A stretch of DNA of 64,000 nucleotides from Pyropia yezoensis (GCA_009829735.1 CM020619.1:8732375-8796374), one strand, 5' to 3'; positions 30,255 to 40,799 are shown, numbered from the stretch's first letter. A program made the numbers and translations. The notes: generated by a model not told the origin, from the letters alone.

Positions 30255-32936
30255 ACCACCGTGGCGAGCGCCCCCATGGCCGCCGTGACGACGACGCCCT
30301 CCAAGAAGGGGAAGACCACGCGCCGCCAGGCCGCCGAGATCCGAGGAGGGGGGGGGCGAGGGCGGGGGGGGAAGGGCGCGGGGGAGGATGTGGGGGGAGA
30401 TGGCGGGGGTGGGGGGGGAGGCAGGCAGCTGCGGGGGTCTCGTGCGAGGGGAGGGGGGGAGGGGGGCCGCGGATAGGGGAGGGTGGACAGCGGCGGCGCG
30501 GAGGAAAATGGGGTGCAGGCGGCGGCCAGGTGTGTCTCCGCGCGGTTGTGGGGCGAGGACGACGTGTTGGGCGGAGGCCGAGGCTGCACAGGACGGGGGG
30601 GAGGAGGGAGACAAGAGTCGAGGTGGGGAGAGGGTGTCATGGGCGTCGGTCACCCGGGGCGTCGTCGAGTCTTTCGTCTCATCTGGGCGGCTCACACGGG
30701 CCCCAGGGCCGGGATCCGGGGTGCTGACAGTACTCATCATTACCACCCTATTTCCGCCCTCGAGTGGTCAGTCCAAGGGACAAATATCTGTCGCCGCTAC
30801 ATGGTCAGATCGTGTCCTTTTTTTCTGTGTCTCTGTCAGAACAACAAGAAGCTCACGGGCTTCATGACGGTGTGTCGTAGCCCCGGAGGAGATGACGGGC
30901 AGCTCGGCCAGCAAGCAAACAGTGGTAAAAAATCAACATCTTTACACACACCCCCTGTATTTTTTGGGGGGTTGCCACGCCGCCCCGGTCGGGAGGGGAG
31001 GCGGGGGGTGCGTTCGCTGCCACCTCCCCGCTCGTCCACCTTGCCGGGCCGCCCCGCTGGTCTAGTCGACGTCGTGTTGCTGGCCTCCACCGCGAGGAGT
31101 CCGAGCTGGTGTGCTGCGCTCCGTGACGGAGACGCCGGTGGGCGAGCTAGCCGCCGCGTGTCTCTGAGTTGAACCCGTCGCCGTCGACGGCGCGGCGACC
31201 GGGCGTGCCAAGCTAGCGCCAACGTCTGGGGTTCCCTTTCCGCCCCTCCCGCGACAGGCGGCCTGGGGTGAGGCAGAACCGGGGATTGCCCCCAGAGGTC
31301 CACCTTGTCAAATTCCAAGCGCCGCTTCAGCAGGTACCGGAACCCCGTTGGCCGCCAAACAGGTGCGGCACTCATACCGGGCGTTCTTGACCTGTTCGAG
31401 GCGCATTTTTTTCGCTACCGCCGATCTGCTAGGCATCTTGAAGATACGGGCGACCAGGGCGGTGGCGCTGACCGCGCCCGGCTATTGGGCAGCTGAACTG
31501 GAGGTAACGGGATGGGGGACGGGAGCTGCGGCACGCTGTTGAACGGCAGCCTCTAACCCGACGCACGTGGCTGAGAGTAGTGGTCTCGCGCCGGCCGCCA
31601 ACCTGCTGGCCGCCGCCGGCAGTGCACCATCACACACAGCGGCTCGCACGGCATAGGGCCCCCCCCCCCCACCCCAGACCCCCCCTCCCCGCCTGAATGC
31701 CCGCGGCAATGCCGCCGCCGCCCAGGGCGCCCACGGCGCGAACCCAGCGGCCACGCCAGCGCCGTGAGACCTCCCAATCCAGGACGCGCCCTGTGCGTGG
31801 GCGGGCGTGCGAGCGCGCGCGCGCCCCCCGTTGCGCACGCTCCCCCCCCGTCCTCCACCACCCCGCCTCCCGCCCCGCGACACCCCCCCACCCCCCGCTG
31901 TGAGTCAATATAAACGCAGATCGCGTGCGACACATATCAAGAAAAGGGGGGGTGGGTGCCACGGCGGGCGGGGCAGACGGCGAGGGTGCGAGAACATTGA
32001 ACAGGCGGGGGGGCCGGTTACCAAGTGCGGCGTGTGGGGGGCGGTTGCCATCTCCCGCGCCAAGGCGACTCCGGGGAGGGGTGCGGCGGGCTCTAAAGGA
32101 GGGTGCGGGAGAAATTGCGCACGCCCGGCGCGCGCGCGCCCCCCTTCCACCCGCGCCAGGCATGGCGAGCGACCGGGGACTTGGATGGGCGGCAGGTTGG
32201 GGGGGTGCGCGGCGGGTTGATGATGGCGGTCGTTGGAAGAACCTCGCACGCGCTCACGGCAGGCGCACCCCCTTACCCCGCGTCAGGCCCGGAGGAACGG
32301 CCAGCGTCGTGGATAGGCGGAAGGCCTGGACGGAAGGAAGGAAGGGGGTGTGGCGCCCATGGGGTGGTTGACACGGCACGCACGCCGCGGCGGTGGCGCG
32401 GGCGGGGAAGCGCAGGCCAGGGATCTGCAGGGAGGGTGGACGCCTGATGCGCGTTGGTCAGGCCATCCTACTGTAATTTTGGCAGATCCGGAGCAATGCC
32501 GGGTGTACTTCACGGGTGTGCTTCGCTCAGGACCCTGTCCCAGCAAATCGGGATTGGTCCACCGTGTCTGTACGTAGTCCCCGTACACTTGTATTTACCT
32601 GGAGTTGAACGCCGTGCCGTGCGTATTCCAGTGTAGGGCACTCCGTGTCATGAGCCGGGCGCGTCACACAAGGCGGAAACGACACAATGCGGAAACCCGG
32701 CTGAAGTTCATAGATATGTATTTACCGTGAACCAACCCAGCATTCAAATTTTAAGCGCTCAAGACCTCCCTTTCCACGAGCACCGTCGGCTGGCGCATTC
32801 GCGCACCAGTGACGGGTTGTCTCGCCGTCCCGCCCCGAGCCCTTCCCGCTGCACCTGAGGTTCCTTCTCGACGTTCTCTAGGAACTCGTCGCAACTGGGC
32901 TTTTCCCGTCCACCACCCTCGCGTTGTCCTCCTGCC
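30255..32936. other. Intergenic region, no gene supported
   Basis: 2.7 kb without a recognisable gene. The part at 30340-30480 is nearly pure G/A with a Gly/Arg-coding frame continuing from the transposase. 30750-30980 is less GC-rich. 31650-32350 is C/G-rich with long meaningless frames on both strands. The last 200 bp, with AT-richer patches near 32700-32745, probably holds the promoter of the GIY-YIG gene. Confidence 0.45.
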
Positions 32937-34139
32937 ATGGGCTCCCCTGTGGCGTTTGCGCTGTCTGGTGTGGCTGTGCCGCTTCTCCTCGGCCGCGCCG
33001 CCGTCGTCGCTCGACCACTGGGTGCCGCCCCCCTCCCCGCGGTATCGAGGTCCTCCCCCCCCCACCATTCGCCGGCGCCCGTCCATGGGCGTGCCCGCTG
33101 CACGCCTGTTGCTGTGGTGGGTAACTCCCCTTCCCCGCCTGCTCCCTCGACCTCTCTCGAAGCGCTGCCTGCCCTCCCCTATGCCCTCGTGTGGACCCCC
33201 CCCCCCCCCGACAGCTCCGCCCCTGACCTGTTAGCTGGTACGGGGGCGTACGCCATATTCGACGCCCGTGCCCGCCTCCGCTACGTCGGCTACGCAAAGT
33301 CCCTGCGACCGCGGCTGCCTCTGCACGGCCGCCGCGTGCCCGCTGCGTGCCACACTGTCAAGGTGTACCCGCTTCCGCGGGAGGCGGCGTCTGCAGGGGG
33401 GTGGGGAGACCCCCGGGCGGCCATGGAGGCCATCCTGGACAGCTGGATCGCCGCCGCGGGGGCGGTGCCCGACGGGAACGCACTGGACCGGGCGCGGTGG
33501 GAGGAGGACCCGCCAGAGGCGCGTGCGGCGGCAGCGGCCGCGGCGTCGGTGGCGGCGGGCGCACGGGTTCCTGGTCACAGCGCGCCGTCCGCGATGGCGG
33601 CGGCGGGGGGGCGCGCCTGGCCGGGGCGGGTGCGCAAGGTGCGCCCGCCGACGGCGCCGCTGGTGCGTGTCCGCCCGTCTCCCCGGCGGCGGGATGACTG
33701 CGACGCTGTGAACGACGGGGCGGGAGAGTACGACCGTCGAGGGGAGGACGCGTACGCCGCGTGGAATGCAGGCGCCCGTGGCGGGGCGGGCGTCGACGCG
33801 TCCTTCTACGACCCGTTGGACCCCTTCTCGGCGGCGCGGTCAGCACCCGGGGGCAGGGACGGCCGCCGCGCTGGCCGTCGGCGAGCCTCGTCTTCAGCGG
33901 CCAGCGCGAGCGGCGGTCCTGGCGATGACTGGCGGGACCGCCACGACGGGTGGGCCGCGGCCGACGATGAAGGGCGCGGCGGCCGGTGGGAGCCGAATCG
34001 TGACGACGGGGAGTGGACGGAGCGGGAAGACTGGGTGCCTATGGTTGGGGTGGCGGTCATTGCGGGCTTCCTATGGCTGGCCACCAGTCTCGCAGGAGCA
34101 GGGGCGGGCGTTGTGGGTGGAGGGACGGTGCCAATGTAG
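32937..34139 (+). CDS. GIY-YIG-domain protein with plastid-like presequence and C-terminal membrane segment
   Basis: A 400-aa protein with ATG at 32937. The first 90 or so residues are Ala/Pro/Ser/Arg-rich with few acidic residues, like a plastid transit peptide. A GIY-YIG-like core follows: GTGAYAIFDARARLRYVGYA at about 100-120, then an Arg- and His-containing helix, a CHTVKVYPLP strand, and an ILDSWIAAAGAVPDGN segment. This matches the plant/cyanobacterial single-domain GIY-YIG proteins, whose last block also reads like IxATGKIPPGN. The canonical GIY is GAY here and YIG is YVG. The region 200-360 is low-complexity, rich in Asp/Arg/Gly, and a hydrophobic segment (VGVAVIAGFLWLATSLAG) at about 365-385 suggests a membrane anchor. 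The family has nuclease ancestry, but the role of these plastid proteins is not established. Confidence 0.75.
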   Translation: MGSPVAFALSGVAVPLLLGRAAVVARPLGAAPLPAVSRSSPPHHSPAPVHGRARCTPVAVVGNSPSPPAPSTSLEALPALPYALVWTPPPPDSSAPDLLAGTGAYAIFDARARLRYVGYAKSLRPRLPLHGRRVPAACHTVKVYPLPREAASAGGWGDPRAAMEAILDSWIAAAGAVPDGNALDRARWEEDPPEARAAAAAAASVAAGARVPGHSAPSAMAAAGGRAWPGRVRKVRPPTAPLVRVRPSPRRRDDCDAVNDGAGEYDRRGEDAYAAWNAGARGGAGVDASFYDPLDPFSAARSAPGGRDGRRAGRRRASSSAASASGGPGDDWRDRHDGWAAADDEGRGGRWEPNRDDGEWTEREDWVPMVGVAVIAGFLWLATSLAGAGAGVVGGGTVPM

Positions 34140-35180
34140 GCCACCGTGCCCAGCTGATTACGCTCGAGGTTGCCAAACTAGGTATCACTTTGGCGCCTGC
34201 GCTGAGTTGAGGTGCACATCTAGTGAGTTTCGCAGGTGTTTCGTGTCATGCGAGTCCAAACAAATACTACTTAATGTTTTTCCGTACTTACGATTTCGTG
34301 ACACGCAATCTCTAATCGCTGCATCGAAGGCGCCCACGTTCTTCACGCGCGCGCGCGCGCGTGAAGGTGACGCAAATGGCCCGTCACGGTGCGCCTTTCA
34401 TGGCGGCGCCCATCCGGTTTACGGTGGCGGCGGTCATCGCCGCGGCCGCCCTGATGGTTGCAGTTCCTGTGGTGGCGGTGCGCTCGGGTGGCCGTGGGGC
34501 GTCCATCTCTCCGTTTGACGGCCAGACGGGCTCTTTTGGGTACGCAAGTCGAACAAGACTGGTCGAGATTTTCGGGGCAAGGGCCGCCTCCGGCCAGTGG
34601 CGGGCAAGCGCCACCTGCGTCATGACAATGGGGAGTGCCGCATGAAGCGGCGGGGTGGGGGACCTGCGGCAGCTGGTAGCGGCCAAGGGGCACCAACGGC
34701 AAGAGACGGTCCAACACCGCGCATCTTATGTCCCGCGTGTGCCCCCGGCTGGCTGCACCTGCCAACCTCTCCTCCCCGACAAGCCGCTTGCGGGTATTTG
34801 TCGGGTGTTCAGTATTGACGGGTGCTAACTCCGGTTAGTGGACGGCCTTCTGTTTCGCGTTTGGCGTAGTAGAGGGTTGTCGGGATCCGGGCCTCTTGTC
34901 CGGTCCCCCCACGTAGATACTCGCTGCAGCGAAGGCGAACCCGCCTGGACGATTCACAGTTGTTGCCAGCTTAAGCCGGGACTAAGGTGGAACTCAGGAT
35001 GCGTCTTCGATTGCAAGTACGACTTAAATCTAGTAGCATGTTGTCCGATGCTCACGTTCACACCGCCAGGCGCGAGTGTCATCCCCCTGATCCCCTCTTT
35101 TCTCCACCCCCCGCTGTCCGGCTATCTTACCGCCTTGTCCGACGACCATCGACACCGTACCCTATCCCTTTCCCTCTTCT
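34140..35180. other. Intergenic region with one weak small ORF
   Basis: No strong gene. The region holds a (CG)n tract at about 34347-34361 and the weak candidate at 34376-34645 listed separately. The last 150 bp is C/T-rich and leads into GLE1. Confidence 0.5.
34376..34645 (+). CDS. Possible small secreted protein
   Basis: An 89-aa frame from the ATG at 34376. It starts MARHGAPFMAAPIRFT followed by a strongly hydrophobic Ala/Val stretch and reads like a signal peptide or single membrane segment. The remaining 45 residues match nothing I know. Third positions are GC-biased in the first two thirds only. It may equally be a fragment of an older gene. Confidence 0.25.
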   Translation: MARHGAPFMAAPIRFTVAAVIAAAALMVAVPVVAVRSGGRGASISPFDGQTGSFGYASRTRLVEIFGARAASGQWRASATCVMTMGSAA

Positions 35181-36113
35181 ATGTCTTTTTCGTCCTCCCA
35201 TGTGCACTCTCCTTCTCCTTTGATTGACATGCCGCCGTACGTGGCGTTGACCCGCTCGGCTGCCGCCCCACCCCATTCAAGCCCCCCTGACGTGTTTGGC
35301 GCGACCGCCAAGCGCGGACGAGCCACGGAGTCGTTACCCACGACGCTGCCAGCGCCCAGCTGGATGGCGACGCAGTCGCCACCTCCACCGGCGTCGCCGT
35401 GGTTGGCTGTGAATGGCGTGTCGGGCAACGGCGGGGCGACCGACGGCGGGGTGACTGCGGCCGCAGCCGCGTCCCCCACCCCACCCGCGCATTCCCCCGT
35501 GGCGCCTTCTGCGCGGCGACTTGCTGCGTCTGCCCTCCGTCGCCGGCGGTCGGCGCCCGCGCCGCCCGTGCCCCCCCCCCCCCTCGACGCGGCGACGGCG
35601 TGGCTCGCCGCGCAGGCCGCCCACCACGGTCGGCTAGCGGCCACCCACCGGGCGGCGGTGGCTGGCTCTGCCGCCGCCGCCGCGCGGCTGTCAGACGGCC
35701 TCGCGGCAGTGGCGGAGGCTGCCGCCACCGCCGACGCCAAGCGCCGCCGCGTGCTGTCGGGGGGGGCTCCCGGGGGCGCCCGCTCCCGCGGCGGGGGCGA
35801 CTGGCTGCCGGGTGGCGCCGGTGGCGGCGTCGGGGGCGGTGACGCCGGGCGCGACTGGGGGGGCAGGGGGGGGGGGGGGGGGGGGGGAGCAGCCGTCGAG
35901 GACGAGGACGCCGCGGACCGCGCGGCGCGGCGGCGGCAGCGGGCCGCGGTGGTGGCGGCGGCCGAGGCAGCGGCCGCCGCCGCCGCCCGTGGGGCGGCTG
36001 CGACCGCCGAGGCCGCCGCCGCCGACGCGGCGCGGCGGGAGGGCGCCGCCCGGGCCGCCGCGGCGTCGGAGCGGGAGGCGGCAGCCAAGCGGGAGGCGGC
36101 AGCCGCGGCGGCA

Positions 36114-36157
<44 letters not shown>

Positions 36158-37455
36158 CAAGGTGGCGGCGGCGCCCCCCCGCGTGGCGGTGCCGGCGGCG
36201 TCGGCCGTGGCGGCCAAGGCCGCCCCGCCCCCCCGCGCACGCGATGCGCTCGGCACCCCCCCCCCCGAGGCGGCCGCGCGGGTGGCGCACCTGGTGGCCC
36301 TCGAGGCGGCGGCCGCGCCGTTCCGCACCGCGACGGGGGTGGCGGATAAGCGGGCGCGGCTGGCCATCAAGAAGCGGCTGAACCTGGCGGTGAACCAAAT
36401 CGCCGGCAGCGTGCGGCAGGTGGGCGCCAAGGCGACAGAGCTTGTCTCCCTCCTCGCGGCCGCGGCGGCGCACAGCCCCGCTGCGGGCGCGTTTGCGGCG
36501 TCGGCCCTTGCCGAGCGCCTCGCCGCCGAGGGCGACGCCCGCGTCGCCTCCTCGGTGGGCGCCGCCTACGCCATTGCCGCGGTGGCGGTGGGGGTGTGCC
36601 TGCCGGGCGGATGGGGCGACGGTGGCGGCGGCCCGGCTGGTGCCGCCGCGGCGGCCGCGGGGGTGGTGCCGGGGGGGGGGGGGGGGGGCTTGCTGACGCT
36701 ATTGCGGGTGCTCTCCACCGGGCGTGCCCGTACACAATGCCCCACTTTCCCGGCCGCCCTCGGGCGGTGGCAGGGGTGTCGGCCGAGGAGGCCGAGGCGG
36801 CCTTCCGGGCGGTCCTAGGCTTTCGTGACGGCGAGCGCGTGGAGGGCTACACCGACCGCATGTGCGGGTACATGGCGCTGTACGCGGCAGTAGCGCAGAC
36901 GGAGCTCCCGCCGGGGGTGGTGGCGGCCGTGGCGGCCGTCGCCGCGGAGCCGCCGGGCCGCCTCGACGGCCCAGCCGGGGTGGGGGGCGGCAGCGGCGGC
37001 GCCCGTGGCGGGCGGGACGTTTTTGCGGCGCCCCGCGCCGCAGGCGGCGGCGGCCGGGACCCGTTTGGCGGCGGCGGCGGCGGCGGCGGCGGGTGGGGGG
37101 GCGGCAGGGCGGCTGCTGGCGCCCCCCGTCCCCCCCCCCCCCCGCCCTCGACGACCTGTGGGCGGTGCTGGCGCGGCTGGCCAATGGGCGCGCCCGCCGG
37201 CTGTCTGCGTCCTTGGCGTTTGCGGCGCTGGAGGTGGGGGGCCACGCGCTTGCCGCGCGCTACGGCCGTCAGTATGGCAAGCTGCTGCTCGCCCTCAGGC
37301 AGGCGCTGGTCGTCCGACCCCCGCCGGGCGCGCCGCCCGCTGCGACCAGCCGCCTCGACGCGCTGGTGGATGAGTACCTTGACGAGGGGGGGCGGGGGGG
37401 GGAGCCGCCGCCGGGGCGCGACCTGCCGCTCGCCGACACGGTCATCAACGCGTGA
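35181..37455 (+). CDS. GLE1: GLE1-like nuclear-pore mRNA-export factor, frame disturbed at two homopolymers
   Basis: From the ATG at 35181 a low-complexity N-terminus leads into a long Ala/Arg/Glu helix (residues of about 240-340), the coiled-coil position of GLE1. The GLE1 domain begins with KKRLNLAVNQIAGSVRQVGAKATEL. It continues in a second frame with ALHRACPYTMPHFPG and GYTDRMCGYMALYAAVAQTE, and in a third with FAALEVGGHALAARYGRQYGKL and a final PLADTVINA, stop TGA 37453-37455. The frame changes fall at G18 (36671-36688) and C14 (37130-37143). Homopolymer length error in the assembly is the simplest explanation; true mutation is the alternative. GLE1 with inositol hexakisphosphate activates the DEAD-box ATPase Dbp5 on the cytoplasmic face of the pore. 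Total length would be about 757 aa, near that of animal GLE1. Confidence 0.8.
36671..36688 (+). repeat. G18 run at a GLE1 frame change
   Basis: Eighteen consecutive G inside the GLE1 domain coding region. The conserved reading frame before and after this run differs. Confidence 0.85.
37130..37143 (+). repeat. C14 run at a GLE1 frame change
   Basis: Fourteen consecutive C. The GLE1 C-terminal block (LDDLWAVLARLANGRARR onward) is in a different frame from the part before the run. Confidence 0.85.
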
Positions 37456-38817
37456 GCGGGGGGAGGAGGGGAGAAAAGGGGAGTGGAAGGGCGGGAGGTG
37501 GAGCGGGGCGGCGTTGGCGCGCGCGTGGCGCAAGGAGGCGGCGGGCGCGGGGCGCACGAGGTGTGGGGGCGGGCAGCAGAAGCCGCCGCGGTCCATTTTT
37601 TTTTTTTTTGGCGTGCCGCAGTTTTTCTCTTCTCGCTGCGCTTTTTGGGGGGATGGGGGGTGGGACGGGAGCGTTCGAGTCCCTGTCTGTGATACGCTCG
37701 TACGGCGCCGCCGCCACGTGTGGCGGCCAGAGCGCTCCGCCGCGGCGCACCTGCCCAGGTCGGACGACGGGCGCCGACGGGGCGAAGACGCACCCGGTCG
37801 CCTTCGGCGCGGCGCGGGCATCGCCGCCACCGCCGCCACCGCCGCCACTGCCACCGCCGCCGATGGCCACCGCCGCTGCCGCCGCTGCCGCCGCCGATGG
37901 CCACCGCCGCCACCGCCGCCACCGCCGCCCCCGAGCCGGTAGGTAGAGCCTCGGCCGCCGCGGATGCCCCGTGGCCTGCTTTTTTAAGGCCGCGTAGGGC
38001 CCACAGCGACAGCAGCCTCAGTGCAAGTGCAGTACACACATATATACTGAACTGTACTGTATGTACAGTACATACATCGAAAAAGATGTATGTATCGACT
38101 CATATTTCGCCACGGTAGCTCCACTCCCAGGATCCGGGGCGCTGGTACAGAAGAGGCCCGCGCGGGTGTGCGCGTGTCTGTGCGCCTGCAGGCACCCCAC
38201 ACCCACCACGGCCAAGCAGGTCAGGGTCCTCCCATCCTCTTCCCCTCCCCCCTGCTCCCGTACCACTCCCCCACCGCCCCCCGCTGTACCGGCCGCGGCC
38301 GTTTTGGCGGGGAACAACCACCCGCCGCCGCCGCCGCTGCCGTTTGCCGCCACACCCCGCCGGTCGTTTCCGTCCCGGCCGAGAGGCGGCCGCGCCGCTG
38401 GCGCCGCGGCGGCCGTCGTCCGGCGGCGCCACCACCACCCCGGGACGGCCCGCCGCCGGCGCGGGCGCGCCCCACGACGCGGGGGGGGCGTCGGGGCGAC
38501 GCACGCTGCGCGTTCCCGTCTCCTCCCTCCCCCGCCGACACCCGCGTTTGTTTCGTCCTCCTGCCCCCCTACCTGTCATCCGCTCTCTTTTTTCAACCTG
38601 CTGTTTGCCCCCTCCCCTACCCCCCCTTCCGCCTCGCTTGACCCTGTCGTCTGTCCTTCCCTCTCCTCCTGTCGTCTGCCTCGTCCTCCCTTTCTTTCTG
38701 CCGTCCGCCTTGCCCTCTTTCTCTTTTTTTTTTTTTGCTGTCACCCCGGCTCCCTCCCCACGACCTGTCGGCTGCCCCGCCCGTCTCGTGTGGTCGGTCC
38801 CGCAGCGCAGACGCTGC
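37456..38817. other. Intergenic region upstream of the CBM48 gene
   Basis: G-rich 3' flank of GLE1, a T run near 37597-37609, then an (ACC/GCC)n-rich tract at 37815-37930. At 38035-38100 an AT-rich patch holds TATATA and the 17-bp palindromic element at 38059-38075. 38560-38760 is C/T-rich. No gene is supported; long frames here are composition artefacts. Confidence 0.5.
38059..38075. promoter_or_regulatory. 17-bp near-palindrome, copy 1
   Basis: The sequence is GTATGTACAGTACATAC, two 8-bp inverted halves around a central A. It sits next to CACATATATACTG. An identical copy is at 41062-41078 and a related one near 40774-40799. Confidence 0.5.
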
Positions 38818-39203
38818 ATGCACCCCGCGGTGGCGCCCCCGCCCCCGCTGATCACCCGCCCGCACGGGGGGGCGCCGCTGCCCCATGCCGGGGGGGGTGT
38901 CGCCCCCACGCGCGCCCAGCGGTCCTACCCATCGCCGCTGCTGCCGCCGCCCCCGCCGCCCCCGCCGCCGCCGCTGCCGCTGCCGCTGGCGGATGGGGGC
39001 GCCTGGGGGGCGGGGGCACCCCCCGTCGGGCCGCCCCCGCCCCGCTGCCGTTGGCCCACCGCCACGGCGGCCGCACCAGCTGTCGCTGCCACCGCTGCTG
39101 GTGCCCCCGTTGTCCCCGTTGCCGGTGACGTCGCCGCCGCCGCCATCGTCGGTGCCGCCGACGCTGCGCTTGTCGCCACGCGTGCCGTCGGCGGGCGGGC
39201 CAG

Positions 39204-39240
<37 letters not shown>

Positions 39241-39248
39241 CCCCCCCC
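38818..39248 (+). other. Possible N-terminal coding part of the CBM48 gene, frame unclear
   Basis: Sequence upstream of the poly-C block is open, with Pro/Ala-rich translation and GC-biased third positions. The preferred frame shifts between about 38930 and 39060. ATGs are at 38818 and 38885 in different frames. It probably belongs to the CBM48 gene, but the correct reading cannot be settled because of the homopolymers. Confidence 0.35.
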
Positions 39249-39292
39249 TTGGGGGGGGGGGCCCCCCCCCGGGGGCCCCCCCCCCCCCCCCC
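39204..39292. repeat. Extreme poly-C/poly-G block
   Basis: The order is C36, G, C8, TT, G11, C9, G5, then C17. The block is partly self-complementary and lies within apparently coding sequence, at the point where the reading frame of the CBM48 gene changes. It is a likely assembly-length error as well as a strong secondary-structure former. Confidence 0.9.
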
Positions 39293-39744
39293 ACGCCCGT
39301 TGCTGTCGGCCTCTGCGCTGGCCACGGCGGCCGCCGCCCCTGGGGGGGGCGGCGGGTGGGTGGCCCGCCGGCTGGGCGGCTGCCTGTCGGGGCTGACCCC
39401 GCGGCTGGGGGGGGAGGTGGGGGGGGGACGGGCGTCGCCGCTGCTGCCGCCGCCGCCGCCGCCGCCGCGCCCGTGGCGCCCACCGCCGCCGTCGGGGCGG
39501 CGGGACGGGAGGGGGCAGGTGGGGGAGGGGGGGGCGTGGCCAGCGGGGGGCGTCGGCAACGCCGGCGGCCGCACCACCCTGTCGGCCGAGCTGGCGCGCG
39601 CGGTCGCGCACGCGACGGCGGCGGCGTCTGCGGCGGTGGCGGCGGCGGGGGGGGACCGATGCGGCGGCGGTGCGGCTGGGCGTGGCGGCGTGGATGGCGG
39701 CCGCCCTGGCACGGTGGCGGTGCGGTTTAGCTGGAGTGGCGGCA

Positions 39745-39779
<35 letters not shown>

Positions 39780-39910
39780 AGCGGTGGCGGCGGTGGCGAC
39801 GGCGCGCCACGGCACGCTCGGCCACGGCAGGTGCTGCTGCTGGCGTCGTTCGCAGGGTGGGAGGCGGCGCCGGTGGCGCTCTCCCCCCCGTCTGGCGCCG
39901 CCCCCGGCGT

Positions 39911-39953
<43 letters not shown>

Positions 39954-40163
39954 CACGACGGCGGCGGCAGCCCCAACTGTGAGTGGTCGGTGATTGTGCG
40001 GCTGCCGCCCGGGCGCCACGCGTACGTGTACATTGTTGACGGGGCGGTTGCGGTGGACGCGGACCGCCGGACGGCGGTGGCGGCGAGGCGGGGGGTGGTC
40101 AACGTGGTGACCGTGGAGGAGGCGGACGTGGAGGGGGGGGGCGGGTGGGACCCGGGGGAGTAA
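39249..40163 (+). CDS. CBM48 (AMPK-beta-type glycogen/starch-binding) domain protein, 5' end unresolved
   Basis: The C-terminal third carries a CBM48: TVAVRFSWSG, a Gly-rich insert, then RQVLLLASFAGWEAAPVALS, a second Gly-rich insert, and CEWSVIVRLPPGRHAYVYIVDGA, ending with a VNVVTVEE strand. These match the AMPK-beta/CBM48 pattern, in which FxxW and YxFxVDG positions bind alpha-glucan. Red algae store floridean starch in the cytosol, so a glucan-binding regulator or an AMPK/SnRK1 beta-like subunit is plausible. However, no kinase-interacting C-terminal domain follows: the protein ends shortly after the CBM with WDPGE. The first ATG of this frame (39249) lies inside the poly-C block and is unlikely to be the true start; the gene probably begins upstream near 38818-38885. 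Confidence 0.6.
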
Positions 40164-40351
40164 CCACCTGTGGGGGGTGGCGGGTGGGGGGGGGGGGTGG
40201 GCTGCCGTGTGGGCGGTGGGGACTCGAGGAGACCCAAATGTACCCGTGGCCCCGCCCCCGTCTGGCTGGGTCCCCGCCCGCCCCAATGGAGGTGTAGTGC
40301 CACAAGCGTGGTGGGGGGGGGGCAGCGGCTATTTAGCGTACGGCCGCCGCC

Positions 40352-40396
40352 GCGCCGCCCACTGGCGGATGCCCCCGCGCCGCCCACTGGCGGATG
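40352..40396 (+). repeat. Two-copy 25-bp tandem repeat
   Basis: GCGCCGCCCACTGGCGGATG occurs at 40352-40371 and again at 40377-40396, separated by CCCCC. Confidence 0.7.
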
Positions 40397-40569
40397 TCCG
40401 TCCGCGCCTGCCGTCGGACGTCTGCGCGCGCCGTCGCTGCCGGTGGCGGCCCCGCTGGCAGGCGGGGAGGGGGAAGCCGGGTCTGGTCGCCAGGCCAGAG
40501 GGGGGGGGAGGTGTGGCGGGCGCGGCGGCGGCAGCACCACACCACACGGGCAGTGGCGGCGCCGGCGTT

Positions 40570-40596
40570 GGGGGGGGGGGGGGGGGGGGGGGGGGG
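40570..40596 (+). repeat. Poly-G run (27)
   Basis: Twenty-seven consecutive G downstream of the CBM48 gene. Confidence 0.85.
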
Positions 40597-40773
40597 CGGC
40601 GGGGCGTCGACGCTGCGGGTACCGTGCGTTCCTGCCGGGGGGGTGGGGGGGGTGGGGGGAGCAGGAGGGAATGTTACGCACGGGCAGCCGGGGCGGATCA
40701 CGGGCTAGGCCGGGAAGACTGGAGGGGTTTTGGGGTGTCTGCCGCCCGCCCTCGAGGCGAGCGCGGCGCTTGT

Positions 40774-40799
40774 ATGTATGTACTGTACAGTACAGTACG
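40774..40799. promoter_or_regulatory. GTACTGTAC/GTACAGTAC element, copy 2
   Basis: GTATGTACTGTAC here equals the start of the reverse complement of the 17-bp element at 38059. It is followed by two further overlapping ACAGTAC units. Confidence 0.4.

Noticed and set aside
29360-30640. 426-codon minus-strand frame
   Set aside because: Antisense shadow of the transposase C-terminus.
38061-39128. 355-codon plus-strand frame starting at the palindromic element
   Set aside because: Reads through AT-rich promoter-like DNA and C/T-rich leader; no codon bias until the Pro-rich part near 38818.
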